The notes beneath the pieces were generated by a model. That model did no database searches. It saw only the letters and a program-made list of their open reading frames with translations, and was not told where the DNA came from. This document shows positions 1 through 6,731 of a stretch of 10,065 nt of DNA, piece after piece. Every line of letters begins with the position of its first letter. Position 1 is the first letter of the stretch. Both the position numbers and the translations under genes were made by a program. This stretch comes from a gamma proteobacterium symbiont of Lucinoma myriamae (lineage in GTDB: Bacteria > Pseudomonadota > Gammaproteobacteria > GRL18): the NCBI GenBank assembly GCA_025655635.1, contig JAHXIM010000487.1, positions 1 through 10,065 on the forward strand, in the 5' to 3' direction.

Positions 1-1
1 T

Positions 2-73
2 TCAATATTGCCATTTGTAAATTCAGATGAAGCATTCGATCCTCTAACTCTTCTTGGTTCAGGTATTTTATAA
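2..73 (+). CDS. 3' end of an unidentified gene (partial)
   Basis: The frame starting at base 2 is open to a TAA at 71-73 and encodes a short C-terminal tail, SILPFVNSDEAFDPLTLLG followed by SGIL. Only one base separates this stop from the ATG of the TusA-like gene at 75, the usual arrangement of co-transcribed, translationally coupled genes. This suggests the tail belongs to a real gene running in from the left. The tail matches no family that I recognise. With only 23 codons visible, an open frame by chance is possible. Confidence 0.45.
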   Translation, partial: SILPFVNSDEAFDPLTLLGSGIL

Positions 74-74
74 T

Positions 75-302
75 ATGAGATATGACTACACATTGGACAC
101 GAGAGGCCAAACTTGTCCTTTACCTGTAATTTCTTTGAAGCGAATAATGCGAGACTGTGGTGACAACATAATTGTTCGAGTAGTTTGCTCTGATAAGGAA
201 GTTCTTCAAGATATCTTGTCTTATTTAGATAAATGTGGATTAAAACTTCTTAATAGCAATACCTGTTATGATGAAAAAATTGCATATGTCAAAAAGAAGT
301 GA
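75..302 (+). CDS. TusA-family sulfur carrier protein
   Basis: A 75-residue protein with the family signature near its N-terminus: LDTRGQTCPLP, with the sulfur-accepting cysteine at residue 14 inside the CPxP motif. Length is normal for TusA-like proteins (about 75-80 residues). Known: TusA-family proteins carry a persulfide on this cysteine and pass sulfur to partners in tRNA thiolation, molybdenum cofactor synthesis, sulfur oxidation or thio-metabolite biosynthesis; they are cytosolic. The ATG at 75 is preferred over the in-frame TTG at 54, because it puts the signature at the usual distance from the N-terminus and follows a CAGG at a loose 11-base spacing. It sits one base after the stop of the upstream gene and converges with the hisC-like gene six bases away. 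The role is unclear: position in a transposon suggests a pathway-specific carrier rather than housekeeping TusA, but this is inference. Confidence 0.85.
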   Translation: MRYDYTLDTRGQTCPLPVISLKRIMRDCGDNIIVRVVCSDKEVLQDILSYLDKCGLKLLNSNTCYDEKIAYVKKK

Positions 303-308
303 CTACTA

Positions 309-1373
309 TTATTTATTAATTATATTAATAAGCTCAATGATGAGCCTATTACAGTCCTGAGCGTTACCAACAGTTATTCGTAAGAAGTGGGTCGTTCTTA
401 CGCCATTTAAATTTCGTACAATGATACCTCTTTTTTTTAGCTCTTCATATAAATATGTTGATGCTAATTTTTCATGCTTCGTAAATACAAAGTTTGTTTG
501 CGAGGCAAGGGTTGAAAATCCGATAGCTTCAAGATCCTCAATAAGTTTTTTTCTATTCAGCAGAATTTTTGATATATTAGAACGGGTATAATCAAAGTTA
601 TTTATAGATGCAATTGCTGCGGCTTGGCTAATACTATTGACTGGATATGAATTAAAGCTATTTTTTACCATGCTTAGAGCACCCGTTAGCTCTGCGCTAG
701 CGATTGAGTACCCGACTCTTAGACCTGCAAGGGAATGTGATTTCGATAGAGTGCGGATGACTACAAGGTTTTTTAGACTTTTTGTGAGGTGAACCGCAGA
801 CTTACCACCAAAGTCAATATACGCCTCATCTACCAACACAATATTATCTGAATTTTGGTTTGCTAGCTTTTCGATGTAATCTAAGTCAACGGCAATACTA
901 GTTGGTGCATTTGGGTTGGCAAACACGATACCAGTATTATGTTCTATCTCCTCTATATTTGGAAAAGTAAAGTCATCACGAAGCTCAAAGTAATCCCATT
1001 GACACTGGAATAACTTAGCAAAAGATTGATAAAAGCTGTATGTAACATCAGGAAAAACAACTTTTTTCCCACTGAAGAATGCACAGAAAGCATGTGCTAA
1101 CACTTCATCAGAACCATTCCCAACAAAAATAAATTCTTCAGGCACATCATGGAAACGAGAGAGGGTTTGCTTGAGCAATTCAGACTCAGGGTGTGGGTAA
1201 AACCTAATACTATTTACATTGAATTTTTTTATTGTCTCAAATACATCAGGAGCTGGTGGATATGGGTTCTCGTTAGTGTTCAATTTAACTACGATTTCTG
1301 AGGACAATGGTTGTTCTCCTGGCACGTACGGCTCTAGCTCTGTTAATCGGTTACTTAAATAATTTAATGACAT
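309..1373 (-). CDS. HisC-like class I/II PLP aminotransferase
   Basis: A 354-residue fold-type I PLP enzyme, the normal length for histidinol-phosphate aminotransferase. Visible motifs in order: NTNENPYPP (32-40), GNGSDE (85-90), NPNAPTS (153-159), DEAYIDF (182-188, cofactor Asp and Tyr), SKSHSLAGLRVGY (210-222, catalytic Lys211 and phosphate-binding Arg219) and LRITVG (331-336, substrate carboxylate Arg332). All key residues are present, so it should be active. Known: HisC converts imidazole-acetol phosphate and glutamate to histidinol phosphate, but relatives act on aromatic amino acids or in natural-product pathways. No other histidine genes are near, and it lies in apparent transposon cargo behind a LuxR-type regulator. 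A specialised aminotransferase, or a spare hisC, is thus as likely as a housekeeping one. No good ribosome-binding site precedes the ATG. The gene ends six bases from the convergent TusA-like gene. Confidence 0.85.
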   Translation of the reverse strand: MSLNYLSNRLTELEPYVPGEQPLSSEIVVKLNTNENPYPPAPDVFETIKKFNVNSIRFYPHPESELLKQTLSRFHDVPEEFIFVGNGSDEVLAHAFCAFFSGKKVVFPDVTYSFYQSFAKLFQCQWDYFELRDDFTFPNIEEIEHNTGIVFANPNAPTSIAVDLDYIEKLANQNSDNIVLVDEAYIDFGGKSAVHLTKSLKNLVVIRTLSKSHSLAGLRVGYSIASAELTGALSMVKNSFNSYPVNSISQAAAIASINNFDYTRSNISKILLNRKKLIEDLEAIGFSTLASQTNFVFTKHEKLASTYLYEELKKRGIIVRNLNGVRTTHFLRITVGNAQDCNRLIIELINIINK

Positions 1374-1397
1374 TTAATTACTACAGTTTTAGTTGAT

Positions 1398-1425
1398 TTT
1401 ATACTTTAAGTTCTATGAATTAGAA
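1398..1425 (-). promoter_or_regulatory. Candidate promoter of the hisC-like gene
   Basis: On the minus strand a TATAAA (1403-1398) lies 24 bases before the hisC-like ATG. A poor -35 match, TTCTAA (1425-1420), sits 16 bases upstream of it. The weak -35 would fit a promoter that needs an activator. AT-rich DNA yields such matches easily, so this is tentative. Confidence 0.25.
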
Positions 1426-1435
1426 GCTAGCTGCT
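1422..1435. promoter_or_regulatory. 14-bp dyad, candidate operator for the LuxR-type regulator
   Basis: The sequence AGAAGCTAGCTGCT is palindromic at six of its seven base pairs and lies between luxR and the hisC-like gene, overlapping the -35 of the candidate promoter. Its centre would be near -37 relative to the start point predicted from the TATAAA. LuxR-type activators commonly bind dyads just upstream of or overlapping the -35. Binding by the neighbouring regulator is inferred only. Confidence 0.25.
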
Positions 1436-1493
1436 CTTTTTTAAAACAAATACAGGACAATGTTTCTCATCCATGTAATTAATAATTAGAATT

Positions 1494-2231
1494 TTAAATA
1501 GTATTGTCATGACATAATAATACTTTTTTTGCTGCTCGCAACCTACTATACTCTCCAGTTTTTTCAAAGATCCTTTGTAGGTGTGTCTTAATAGTATGTG
1601 CTGAACATTGAAGTATTTGAGCAATGACCGGATTTGATTTTCCTTCCCATACCCATTTCAACACCTCCATTTCTCTTGGTGTTAAATTGTAATTATTAAC
1701 AAGGACTGAGATAATATTTTCAGGTATAGCCTTACTGGATGCCACTGAAGGGTAGATATTCTCAATCTGTATGGCCTTGCAAAGAGCTTTTAATAATGGC
1801 ATCATTTCTTGAATTAATAATATATCATATGACAGTGAACTTTTACATAAAAAAGTACAAAGAGCTATATCTTTATCAAGCCATCTTGCATCCAACAACG
1901 TTGAGGTATCATCCCATGAAACAACTTTTTTAATATCAATTAAAGATCTCAGAACAATAATTGAACTGTTATTTAAGAAAGTATCCTGAGCAATGGTTTG
2001 GAGATAGTTAACCTCAAAACTCTCAAGCCCACAGCGTATTTCAAATTCTAGCTTTGGTTTATTGTCTGAAGTATCATACAACAATAATAAGAAAGCATTG
2101 CAACAAAGTTTATCATAAACCTCTTCATGTATCCATTCTGCATTTGTTATATTTTTTTCTTTTATTTCTTCTGTAGTTTCACATTCTTCAGTGTCGGGAA
2201 AATGCGATTTTAAATTGATTTTATCATTCAT
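1494..2231 (-). CDS. LuxR-family transcriptional regulator
   Basis: A 245-residue protein whose C-terminus is a clear LuxR/GerE helix-turn-helix (about 181-239): it opens LTPREMEVLKWVWEGKSN and continues with IAQILQCSAHTIKTHLQRIF, the recognition-helix region, then a typical LRAAKK end. The N-terminal 170 residues form an unrecognised domain, possibly GAF- or autoinducer-domain-like. I see no receiver-domain phosphorylation site, so it is probably not a response regulator. It has no signal peptide or membrane segment. It starts 61 bases after the tnsC stop in the same direction, where Tn7 carries tnsD, and precedes the hisC-like gene by 120 bases. The likely role is control of the adjacent cargo genes; control of transposition is a less likely alternative. 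A weak AAGAA precedes the ATG. Confidence 0.82.
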   Translation of the reverse strand: MNDKINLKSHFPDTEECETTEEIKEKNITNAEWIHEEVYDKLCCNAFLLLLYDTSDNKPKLEFEIRCGLESFEVNYLQTIAQDTFLNNSSIIVLRSLIDIKKVVSWDDTSTLLDARWLDKDIALCTFLCKSSLSYDILLIQEMMPLLKALCKAIQIENIYPSVASSKAIPENIISVLVNNYNLTPREMEVLKWVWEGKSNPVIAQILQCSAHTIKTHLQRIFEKTGEYSRLRAAKKVLLCHDNTI

Positions 2232-2292
2232 TACTATTTCTTTTAATACGTTCAGAATTAACCATAATCATCAGTAGTCTTTGATAGCTTGT

Positions 2293-3648
2293 TTAGCTTT
2301 GGAGAAGCCCATACAGAGAAATTTTAATGATTGACTTTGCTTTGTCTGGATCTTCTGCATTAATTGAGTCTTCAATTTCTTCACCAGTATTTTCCATCGC
2401 CATTTGATTTTCAAACGATTGAATCATCTTTGCTTCTATATTTGGCATTTTTAAATCACCATATTTGGCAATTTTATCTGCATCCTTACTTCTTAGGGCT
2501 GCCAACATTTTGTGAACAGGAATAAATTCATCATCATAAACTTTCTTTAACAATCCAATAGTGATAGTTTCTTCATCCAAGATAATCGCTCTTGCCTGAG
2601 TTAGACAAAAGAGTTTAATCAAAATATCAAAAACACCTTGAGTTAAATCATAAAGAACATCTTTAATATCATCATCAATTGCTTGTTTGTTGTTAAGCCA
2701 TTGATATTTCCATAAAACGTCTACTAACTTATCCCAACTTGCATCTCTTTTTAATCTGTCCCATAACATACTTCCCTCACCTGTACTTCTTCTAGCCTGA
2801 CGGAATTCTCCCGCAAATATTGGCATTGCCTGGGGAGTGCCTACGATAATGACTGATACTCCGATGGTATTAACCAACGTAACTAAAAAATTTAACATTT
2901 TTTTTGAACCACCACCTTTGGCAAGACTTAAGTGTTGAAATTCATCTATCACTAGCACACCAATTACATGTATATTTGCCAACTGAGCGACACTTGTCAG
3001 TAAATAGCCAATGCCTTTTCTTGAACCTCCATACTTTTTGGCATAATTTGTTCCCAAACGCCGGTCTAGTGCGTAAAAAAAGCTCAAACACAATTCACTT
3101 AATGAGCCATCATGCGGACAGTCCACTTTAAGCCATGGAACTTGAATCAGGTTATAGTCTGGATGATAAATAGCCCTGGGGTATGCAGAAAGCAGCTTAT
3201 TTAATGTGGTCGTTTTACCCGAACCCGAAACACCTAGTAGAGCCATTGACGATGCCGTAGAATCAACGTTTTCATGCACATAAGCCGTCAGGTCTTTTTT
3301 AAGAATTCGTTCATAGCCATTATTTAACTGTTTTTTAAAATTGGCACTTTTAGGATTTCTCCCTAAATAACCCTGACGCATCATCTGGGATAATTTTCTT
3401 TCTAAGACAATATGAATTAAGAGAGGTTGGTAAAATGAAGTGACAATTCTAGCAATTGCATGAACACGGATATGTCCTGGAATATTAATTTCTTCTTCAT
3501 TATACCTGGGAAGTGTTCGAAGTAATTTTGTTGCCTCTTTCTTGTCCATTATTTCTGGAAGTGCACTGATCAATGGGTTTTCAGCATACTCAGGCAGGCC
3601 TGGATCAATGTATTGTGCTTCTTTTATTAAGTTATCTTCATTCTTCAT
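2293..3648 (-). CDS. tnsC: TnsC, transposition AAA+ ATPase (short C-terminus)
   Basis: TnsC is the ATP-dependent regulator that assembles on target DNA and links target selection to the TnsA-TnsB transposase. From the longest frame (ATG at 3672, 459 residues) the motifs are Walker A GVSGSGKT (147-154), Walker B VLVIDE (239-244), sensor-1 IIVGTP (275-280) and arginines at 291-295. The start given here is Met9 of that frame (451 residues): a GAGG at 3658-3655 lies six bases before it, inside the end of tnsB. The blocks NGYERI, YGGSRKGI and GSKKMLNFLV resemble Tn7 TnsC strongly. Tn7 TnsC is 555 residues, so about 100 C-terminal residues are missing, the region known to contact TnsA in Tn7. The last nine residues may come from a frameshift in an AAAA run (2322-2325). 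It overlaps tnsB by 11 bases. Confidence 0.93.
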   Translation of the reverse strand: MKNEDNLIKEAQYIDPGLPEYAENPLISALPEIMDKKEATKLLRTLPRYNEEEINIPGHIRVHAIARIVTSFYQPLLIHIVLERKLSQMMRQGYLGRNPKSANFKKQLNNGYERILKKDLTAYVHENVDSTASSMALLGVSGSGKTTTLNKLLSAYPRAIYHPDYNLIQVPWLKVDCPHDGSLSELCLSFFYALDRRLGTNYAKKYGGSRKGIGYLLTSVAQLANIHVIGVLVIDEFQHLSLAKGGGSKKMLNFLVTLVNTIGVSVIIVGTPQAMPIFAGEFRQARRSTGEGSMLWDRLKRDASWDKLVDVLWKYQWLNNKQAIDDDIKDVLYDLTQGVFDILIKLFCLTQARAIILDEETITIGLLKKVYDDEFIPVHKMLAALRSKDADKIAKYGDLKMPNIEAKMIQSFENQMAMENTGEEIEDSINAEDPDKAKSIIKISLYGLLQS

Positions 3649-5746
3649 CATCGTCCTCAAATAAATCATCAATCATATCTGGAATTCCATAATCTTTTTC
3701 CTGATTATTGTTACTATTAATTGGAACAACATTTGAGATAGGTTGTGTTTCCACAGTATCACTTTTTGATTGTGTTTTTTTCATGCGCTCATGTTTTTTT
3801 TCTTCAATCCTGTTTTGCCTAATTCCTTTTGTCTGCTGTGACTTTGGAATATGTGATACATCAGGCTTGCTTGATTTAGCCGTTTCAGCTATATTTTTCA
3901 GATGATAGTCCAGTTCTAACTCACCTGCTTTTTTCTTAAGTTGGGATGTTGCTGCAGTAGTGGCCTTAATATCATTTCTTTGCCATACCTCCCAAATGGT
4001 CATATCAGCAAATTCCCGACTACGAGGTGTCAATGTTGCTATCCAGTATTCATCATACTTATTATTTGGCCGGATATATATTTTGTTAGCCGAATAGGGA
4101 TCATAGGCAACAGTAATTTTTTTTACACCAGAATAGTTTCGTTCAAACCATCCCAAACCTAAGGCTTCTGCATTTGTATAGAAACACTTGAATAAGGATA
4201 TTCCTTTTTCTGTGATTGTTGCTTGCGTATGTGGCAATAAATTGATGCTCACCAAATCTTCTGGGGCTCTTCTTAACTTGCCAGTTCTGTACTTAATTCC
4301 CCACTCCCATAGTGTTCTTGGGTTGTGCTCTAAAGTGGCCGGAATATCAGCATCTGGATCATATTTTGTTAAACAATGATCATTGTTATAATAAAGGATG
4401 CAGCGAATGATCATTTGAGTAAATTCATGAAGTGTTAGCGTGGCATCTAAGCGATAGTCAGGACCATTTCTCTTTTTTCCAATGGGTATGCCTGGCACAT
4501 AGCCTTCAACATAGGGCTTAAACTTAACCTGAATTGTTCTGAAATATCGTTCAACTATTCCTTTCCAATCTGCTCTGTAAGCTGCTGCATTTTCAATGCT
4601 GACATGGAATGCTTTACTTAATACTTCAATGTGTCTACCCAGCATTTCACCTTTATCAGCCATAATTACTTCAGGCAGACCAACTGCTGGCCATTGTTCA
4701 GGGGTTATATCTATATCAAAAGCTTTACAGAATGCCTGTTTTTCACAAACAGTATTTGCTAAGGCTTCCATAGCACTCACCCAGGATGGACTTTCCAGAC
4801 CAACATAGACACCTGTTACTAAGCGGCTAAAGACATCTACTACAATGTATATTACTGGACGACCAATAATCTTACTTTGGTCAATGCTTGATACTAAGTA
4901 GACATCACCTATTGTTGCATCAATTTGGTAGCGACTTCCTGGGCCAGCCACTTCAGCAGTTGAAGTACCCAAGACAGGTCGAAAATCTTTAAGATAATTG
5001 ACATCGCCTTCTCTGCGTTTGGTCACTTCTATTGGGGAATATTCCTGTTTAAAGAAATAGTTAAACTGCATTTCTGTGGGTGCTTCTGCAATAGCAATGG
5101 GATCTTTCTTTAGTGGATCAATACCAAAAGCAATTAGCATTTGATTAAAAGCATACGTGAATTCATATTTACCTTTTTTCAAATAGCTTTTTTCTATAGC
5201 AACACGAAAAAATTTTCGGATATTATCATCAACATTGACTCCAATACCTGGCGTCCTTGTTCGTGGCCTTCCACGCTTTGCTTTACCAGCTTTTCTTTGT
5301 TCTCCTGCAGAGCCACATTTGTCATAATTTGCACTTAAGGCATTTTGACAATTGCCAAATTGCCAATACCTGCGAAGGTACCGATAATATGTCTGTTTTG
5401 TTATTCCATGGCATTTAAATGCTTCATTAACTATAATTCCTCTTTCTTTCCGTTTGTAGATATCAGGCTGTAAGTTAACAACATCTTTAATGGCATTCCA
5501 TGCTTTTTTCTGGATAAGTTCTGATTTTGAACCTACTTTTGGCGAAGACAGAACTTTTGTTATATAGGGGTCATCAATGTCTTTTAATTCATCATTGGCG
5601 ACTAAATGTTCAAATTCGATTCTTGAGCTATTTTCTGGCAGTGCTTTTATGTCATCTATATCTATCCAGATGATAATTTGTTCGTAGGTCCAAAGTATGC
5701 GTATCCTACGGCTTCCCATGACATATACATCGTTATGCAGAAACAT
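3638..5746 (-). CDS. tnsB: TnsB, DDE transposase subunit
   Basis: TnsB binds the transposon ends, cuts the 3' strands and joins them to the target. Residues are numbered from the longest frame (ATG at 5761, 707 residues; Tn7 TnsB is about 700). It has an N-terminal helix-turn-helix (about 108-135), a basic linker (KAKRGRPRTRTPG, 160-172), an RNase H-fold core with the triad Asp281 (QIDATIGD), Asp369 (MADKG) and Glu404 (GIVERYFR), then a beta-barrel and a charged tail. The tail ends DDLFEDDDEE; in Tn7 the TnsB C-terminus contacts TnsC. The start chosen is Met6, because a GGAG lies nine bases before it and the result aligns with the Tn7 N-terminus; the ATG at 5761 is possible. It overlaps tnsA by 14 bases and tnsC by 11, suggesting coupled translation. 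It appears intact. Confidence 0.95.
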   Translation of the reverse strand: MFLHNDVYVMGSRRIRILWTYEQIIIWIDIDDIKALPENSSRIEFEHLVANDELKDIDDPYITKVLSSPKVGSKSELIQKKAWNAIKDVVNLQPDIYKRKERGIIVNEAFKCHGITKQTYYRYLRRYWQFGNCQNALSANYDKCGSAGEQRKAGKAKRGRPRTRTPGIGVNVDDNIRKFFRVAIEKSYLKKGKYEFTYAFNQMLIAFGIDPLKKDPIAIAEAPTEMQFNYFFKQEYSPIEVTKRREGDVNYLKDFRPVLGTSTAEVAGPGSRYQIDATIGDVYLVSSIDQSKIIGRPVIYIVVDVFSRLVTGVYVGLESPSWVSAMEALANTVCEKQAFCKAFDIDITPEQWPAVGLPEVIMADKGEMLGRHIEVLSKAFHVSIENAAAYRADWKGIVERYFRTIQVKFKPYVEGYVPGIPIGKKRNGPDYRLDATLTLHEFTQMIIRCILYYNNDHCLTKYDPDADIPATLEHNPRTLWEWGIKYRTGKLRRAPEDLVSINLLPHTQATITEKGISLFKCFYTNAEALGLGWFERNYSGVKKITVAYDPYSANKIYIRPNNKYDEYWIATLTPRSREFADMTIWEVWQRNDIKATTAATSQLKKKAGELELDYHLKNIAETAKSSKPDVSHIPKSQQTKGIRQNRIEEKKHERMKKTQSKSDTVETQPISNVVPINSNNNQEKDYGIPDMIDDLFEDDDEE

Positions 5747-6587
5747 AATTTGCTTCTCCATTTATCCATAACTCCGATGGTGTAATCTCATCACTTTTAA
5801 GTTTTGTATGTTGGATCTGGCTCATGTCCCATAAAAATGCCCGTTGAGCAAGAAGGTGTCTTAAATATTTTAAATAAGTGCCCGGCTCTTCACCATGTGC
5901 TTTGTCCAATTGTGCCATTAGATAAGAGACTTTATTAACAGGGTAGGTTTCAAATGCATAATGTATTTGTTGAAAGATTTGTATTTGATCTTCATTGGTT
6001 AATTCATAGCTGTACATATGAGGCAAAAGCCAGCGGATATTTTTTACCAGAATTACTGGTATTTCTTTTTCTGTCATAATAAACCAGATAATACCTTTCA
6101 ATTCCCAATATCGTCTTTCTAATTCTTGCTTCTCAATCACTCGTTTATCTTCAAGATCGGATGAGTATTTGACTGATATGGCAAAACGCTTATTTTCTGT
6201 GCCATCTCTCATATCAATCAGGAAATCAGTCGTCATTACCTGCAGAATTCCTTTATATTGTGGGTGTCGAATCCCTAATTTTTCAGCCAGAGCTACAGTA
6301 TCATCGATATTTAAGGGAAACTGTTCTCTGATATCAACCATTAAGGTTGACCAGTCAAAAAGATAAAAAGTTGCCAATTCCAGATCGGATAACAGATGGA
6401 CTACCCGACCATGGATAACACTGGGTAAGCGATGACTACGACCTTTGCTAGGCACATCACGTACTTCAAGGAAGGGTTTATAAGCAGCACCAATTCCTTG
6501 CCCACGACCTTCTTTAAATCGTTTGGCAATATTAGACTTTACTAATCTATTGATTATTTTCGGGTTTGGCTTGAGGAAATCACTCAT
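5733..6587 (-). CDS. tnsA: TnsA, transposon endonuclease subunit
   Basis: TnsA makes the 5'-strand cuts at the transposon ends in a complex with TnsB, giving cut-and-paste movement. The 284-residue protein is close to Tn7 TnsA (273) and shares long blocks with it: KEGRGQG, KGRSHR, HLLSDLELA, DIREQFPL, TDFLID and ELERRYW. The restriction-endonuclease-like catalytic residues are all present: Glu70, Asp121 and Lys140, equivalent to Tn7 Glu63, Asp114 and Lys132. The residue two before the lysine is Ser instead of Gln. The ATG at 6587 follows AGGA (6597-6600) at a nine-base spacing. It is the first gene in from the transposon end, 77 bases from the terminus, and overlaps tnsB. Confidence 0.95.
   Translation of the reverse strand: MSDFLKPNPKIINRLVKSNIAKRFKEGRGQGIGAAYKPFLEVRDVPSKGRSHRLPSVIHGRVVHLLSDLELATFYLFDWSTLMVDIREQFPLNIDDTVALAEKLGIRHPQYKGILQVMTTDFLIDMRDGTENKRFAISVKYSSDLEDKRVIEKQELERRYWELKGIIWFIMTEKEIPVILVKNIRWLLPHMYSYELTNEDQIQIFQQIHYAFETYPVNKVSYLMAQLDKAHGEEPGTYLKYLRHLLAQRAFLWDMSQIQHTKLKSDEITPSELWINGEANYVSA
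5756..5759 (-). promoter_or_regulatory. Ribosome-binding site deciding the tnsB start
   Basis: GGAG on the minus strand, inside the 3' end of tnsA, lies nine bases before the ATG at 5746. The alternative ATG at 5761 has only a weak GGAT before it. This favours the shorter tnsB product. Confidence 0.5.
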
Positions 6588-6664
6588 TTTGGGGCATCCT
6601 GCTTAATATTTAATCAAATATTAGCATAAACACCCTAAGGATGATACTTTATTATCAATTCACA
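6588..6664 (-). mobile_element. Right end of the Tn7-like element with a TnsB-type site
   Basis: This 77-base terminus runs from TGTG at 6664 to the tnsA start. It holds one clear TnsB-like site, GATAATAAAGTATCATCC (6656-6639), beginning at the same distance from the tip as the first site in Tn7 (GACAATAAAGTCTTAAACT). I see no second strong copy, whereas the Tn7 right end has four overlapping sites. The tnsA ribosome-binding site (AGGA, 6600-6597) also lies here. Confidence 0.78.
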
Positions 6665-6669
6665 GCATT
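6665..6669 (+). repeat. Predicted 5-bp target-site duplication (one copy)
   Basis: The five bases gcatt flank the transposon tip on the glmS side. Tn7-family insertion duplicates five target bases, so the second copy should precede TGTG at the unseen left end. Only one copy can be seen here. Confidence 0.5.
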
Positions 6670-6731
6670 TTCTCACACAATGTTTTATTCTATTCCACAG
6701 TGACAGATTTTGCTAAATTTCTTGGTTGATC
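6665..6731 (-). other. attTn7-type attachment site at the end of glmS
   Basis: The last 13 codons of glmS (6731-6693) encode DQPRNLAKSVTVE, the invariant region whose DNA is the TnsD recognition site in E. coli. The 25 bases from the stop to the insertion point follow it. The spacing equals the Tn7 rule, so this element was most likely inserted by a TnsD-like, glmS-directed route even though no tnsD is visible. Confidence 0.8.

Larger units (their letters stand above)
1..6664. mobile_element. Tn7-like transposon, right-end part (left end outside window)
   Basis: Seen: on the minus strand a sequence starting TGTGAATTGATAATAAAG begins at 6664, exactly 25 bases after the glmS stop, and is followed by tnsA, tnsB and tnsC reading away from glmS. 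Known: Tn7 inserts about 25 bp downstream of glmS with its tns-gene end facing glmS, and its right end reads TGTGGGCGGACAATAAAG, which matches in the terminal TGTG and nearly all of the TnsB-site core. Inferred: everything from 6664 to the left edge is element DNA, because no second terminus was found. The boundary at 6664 is well supported; the extent to position 1 is provisional. The predicted 5-bp target duplication is gcatt (plus strand, 6665-6669). Confidence 0.82.

Noticed and set aside
54..74. TTG at 54 as the start of the TusA-like gene
   Set aside because: It would overlap the end of the upstream reading frame and add seven residues before the usual family N-terminus; the ATG at 75 fits better.
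313..331. Perfect AT-only inverted repeat (8-base arms, loop TAT) at the end of the hisC-like gene, considered as a bidirectional terminator
   Set aside because: The stem has no G-C pairs, lies within the last codons of the gene and has no clear T-run; it is too weak to call in AT-rich DNA.
1427..1624. 65-codon minus-strand frame overlapping the 3' end of the LuxR-type gene
   Set aside because: It overlaps the conserved helix-turn-helix coding region in another frame and has no family features.
2140..2147. gcatttgt, a match to the predicted left junction (gcatt duplication plus TGT)
   Set aside because: It lies inside the LuxR-type gene, is followed by TATATTT rather than a TGTG tip, and has no TnsB-like sites after it. 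An 8-base AT-rich match is expected by chance.
4170..4177. A second gcatttgt match
   Set aside because: It lies inside intact tnsB and has no terminus features.
6670..6689. CATT-GTGTGAGA-AATG palindrome after glmS as an intrinsic terminator
   Set aside because: The stem is only about four pairs with an eight-base loop and no T-run follows, so it does not support a terminator.
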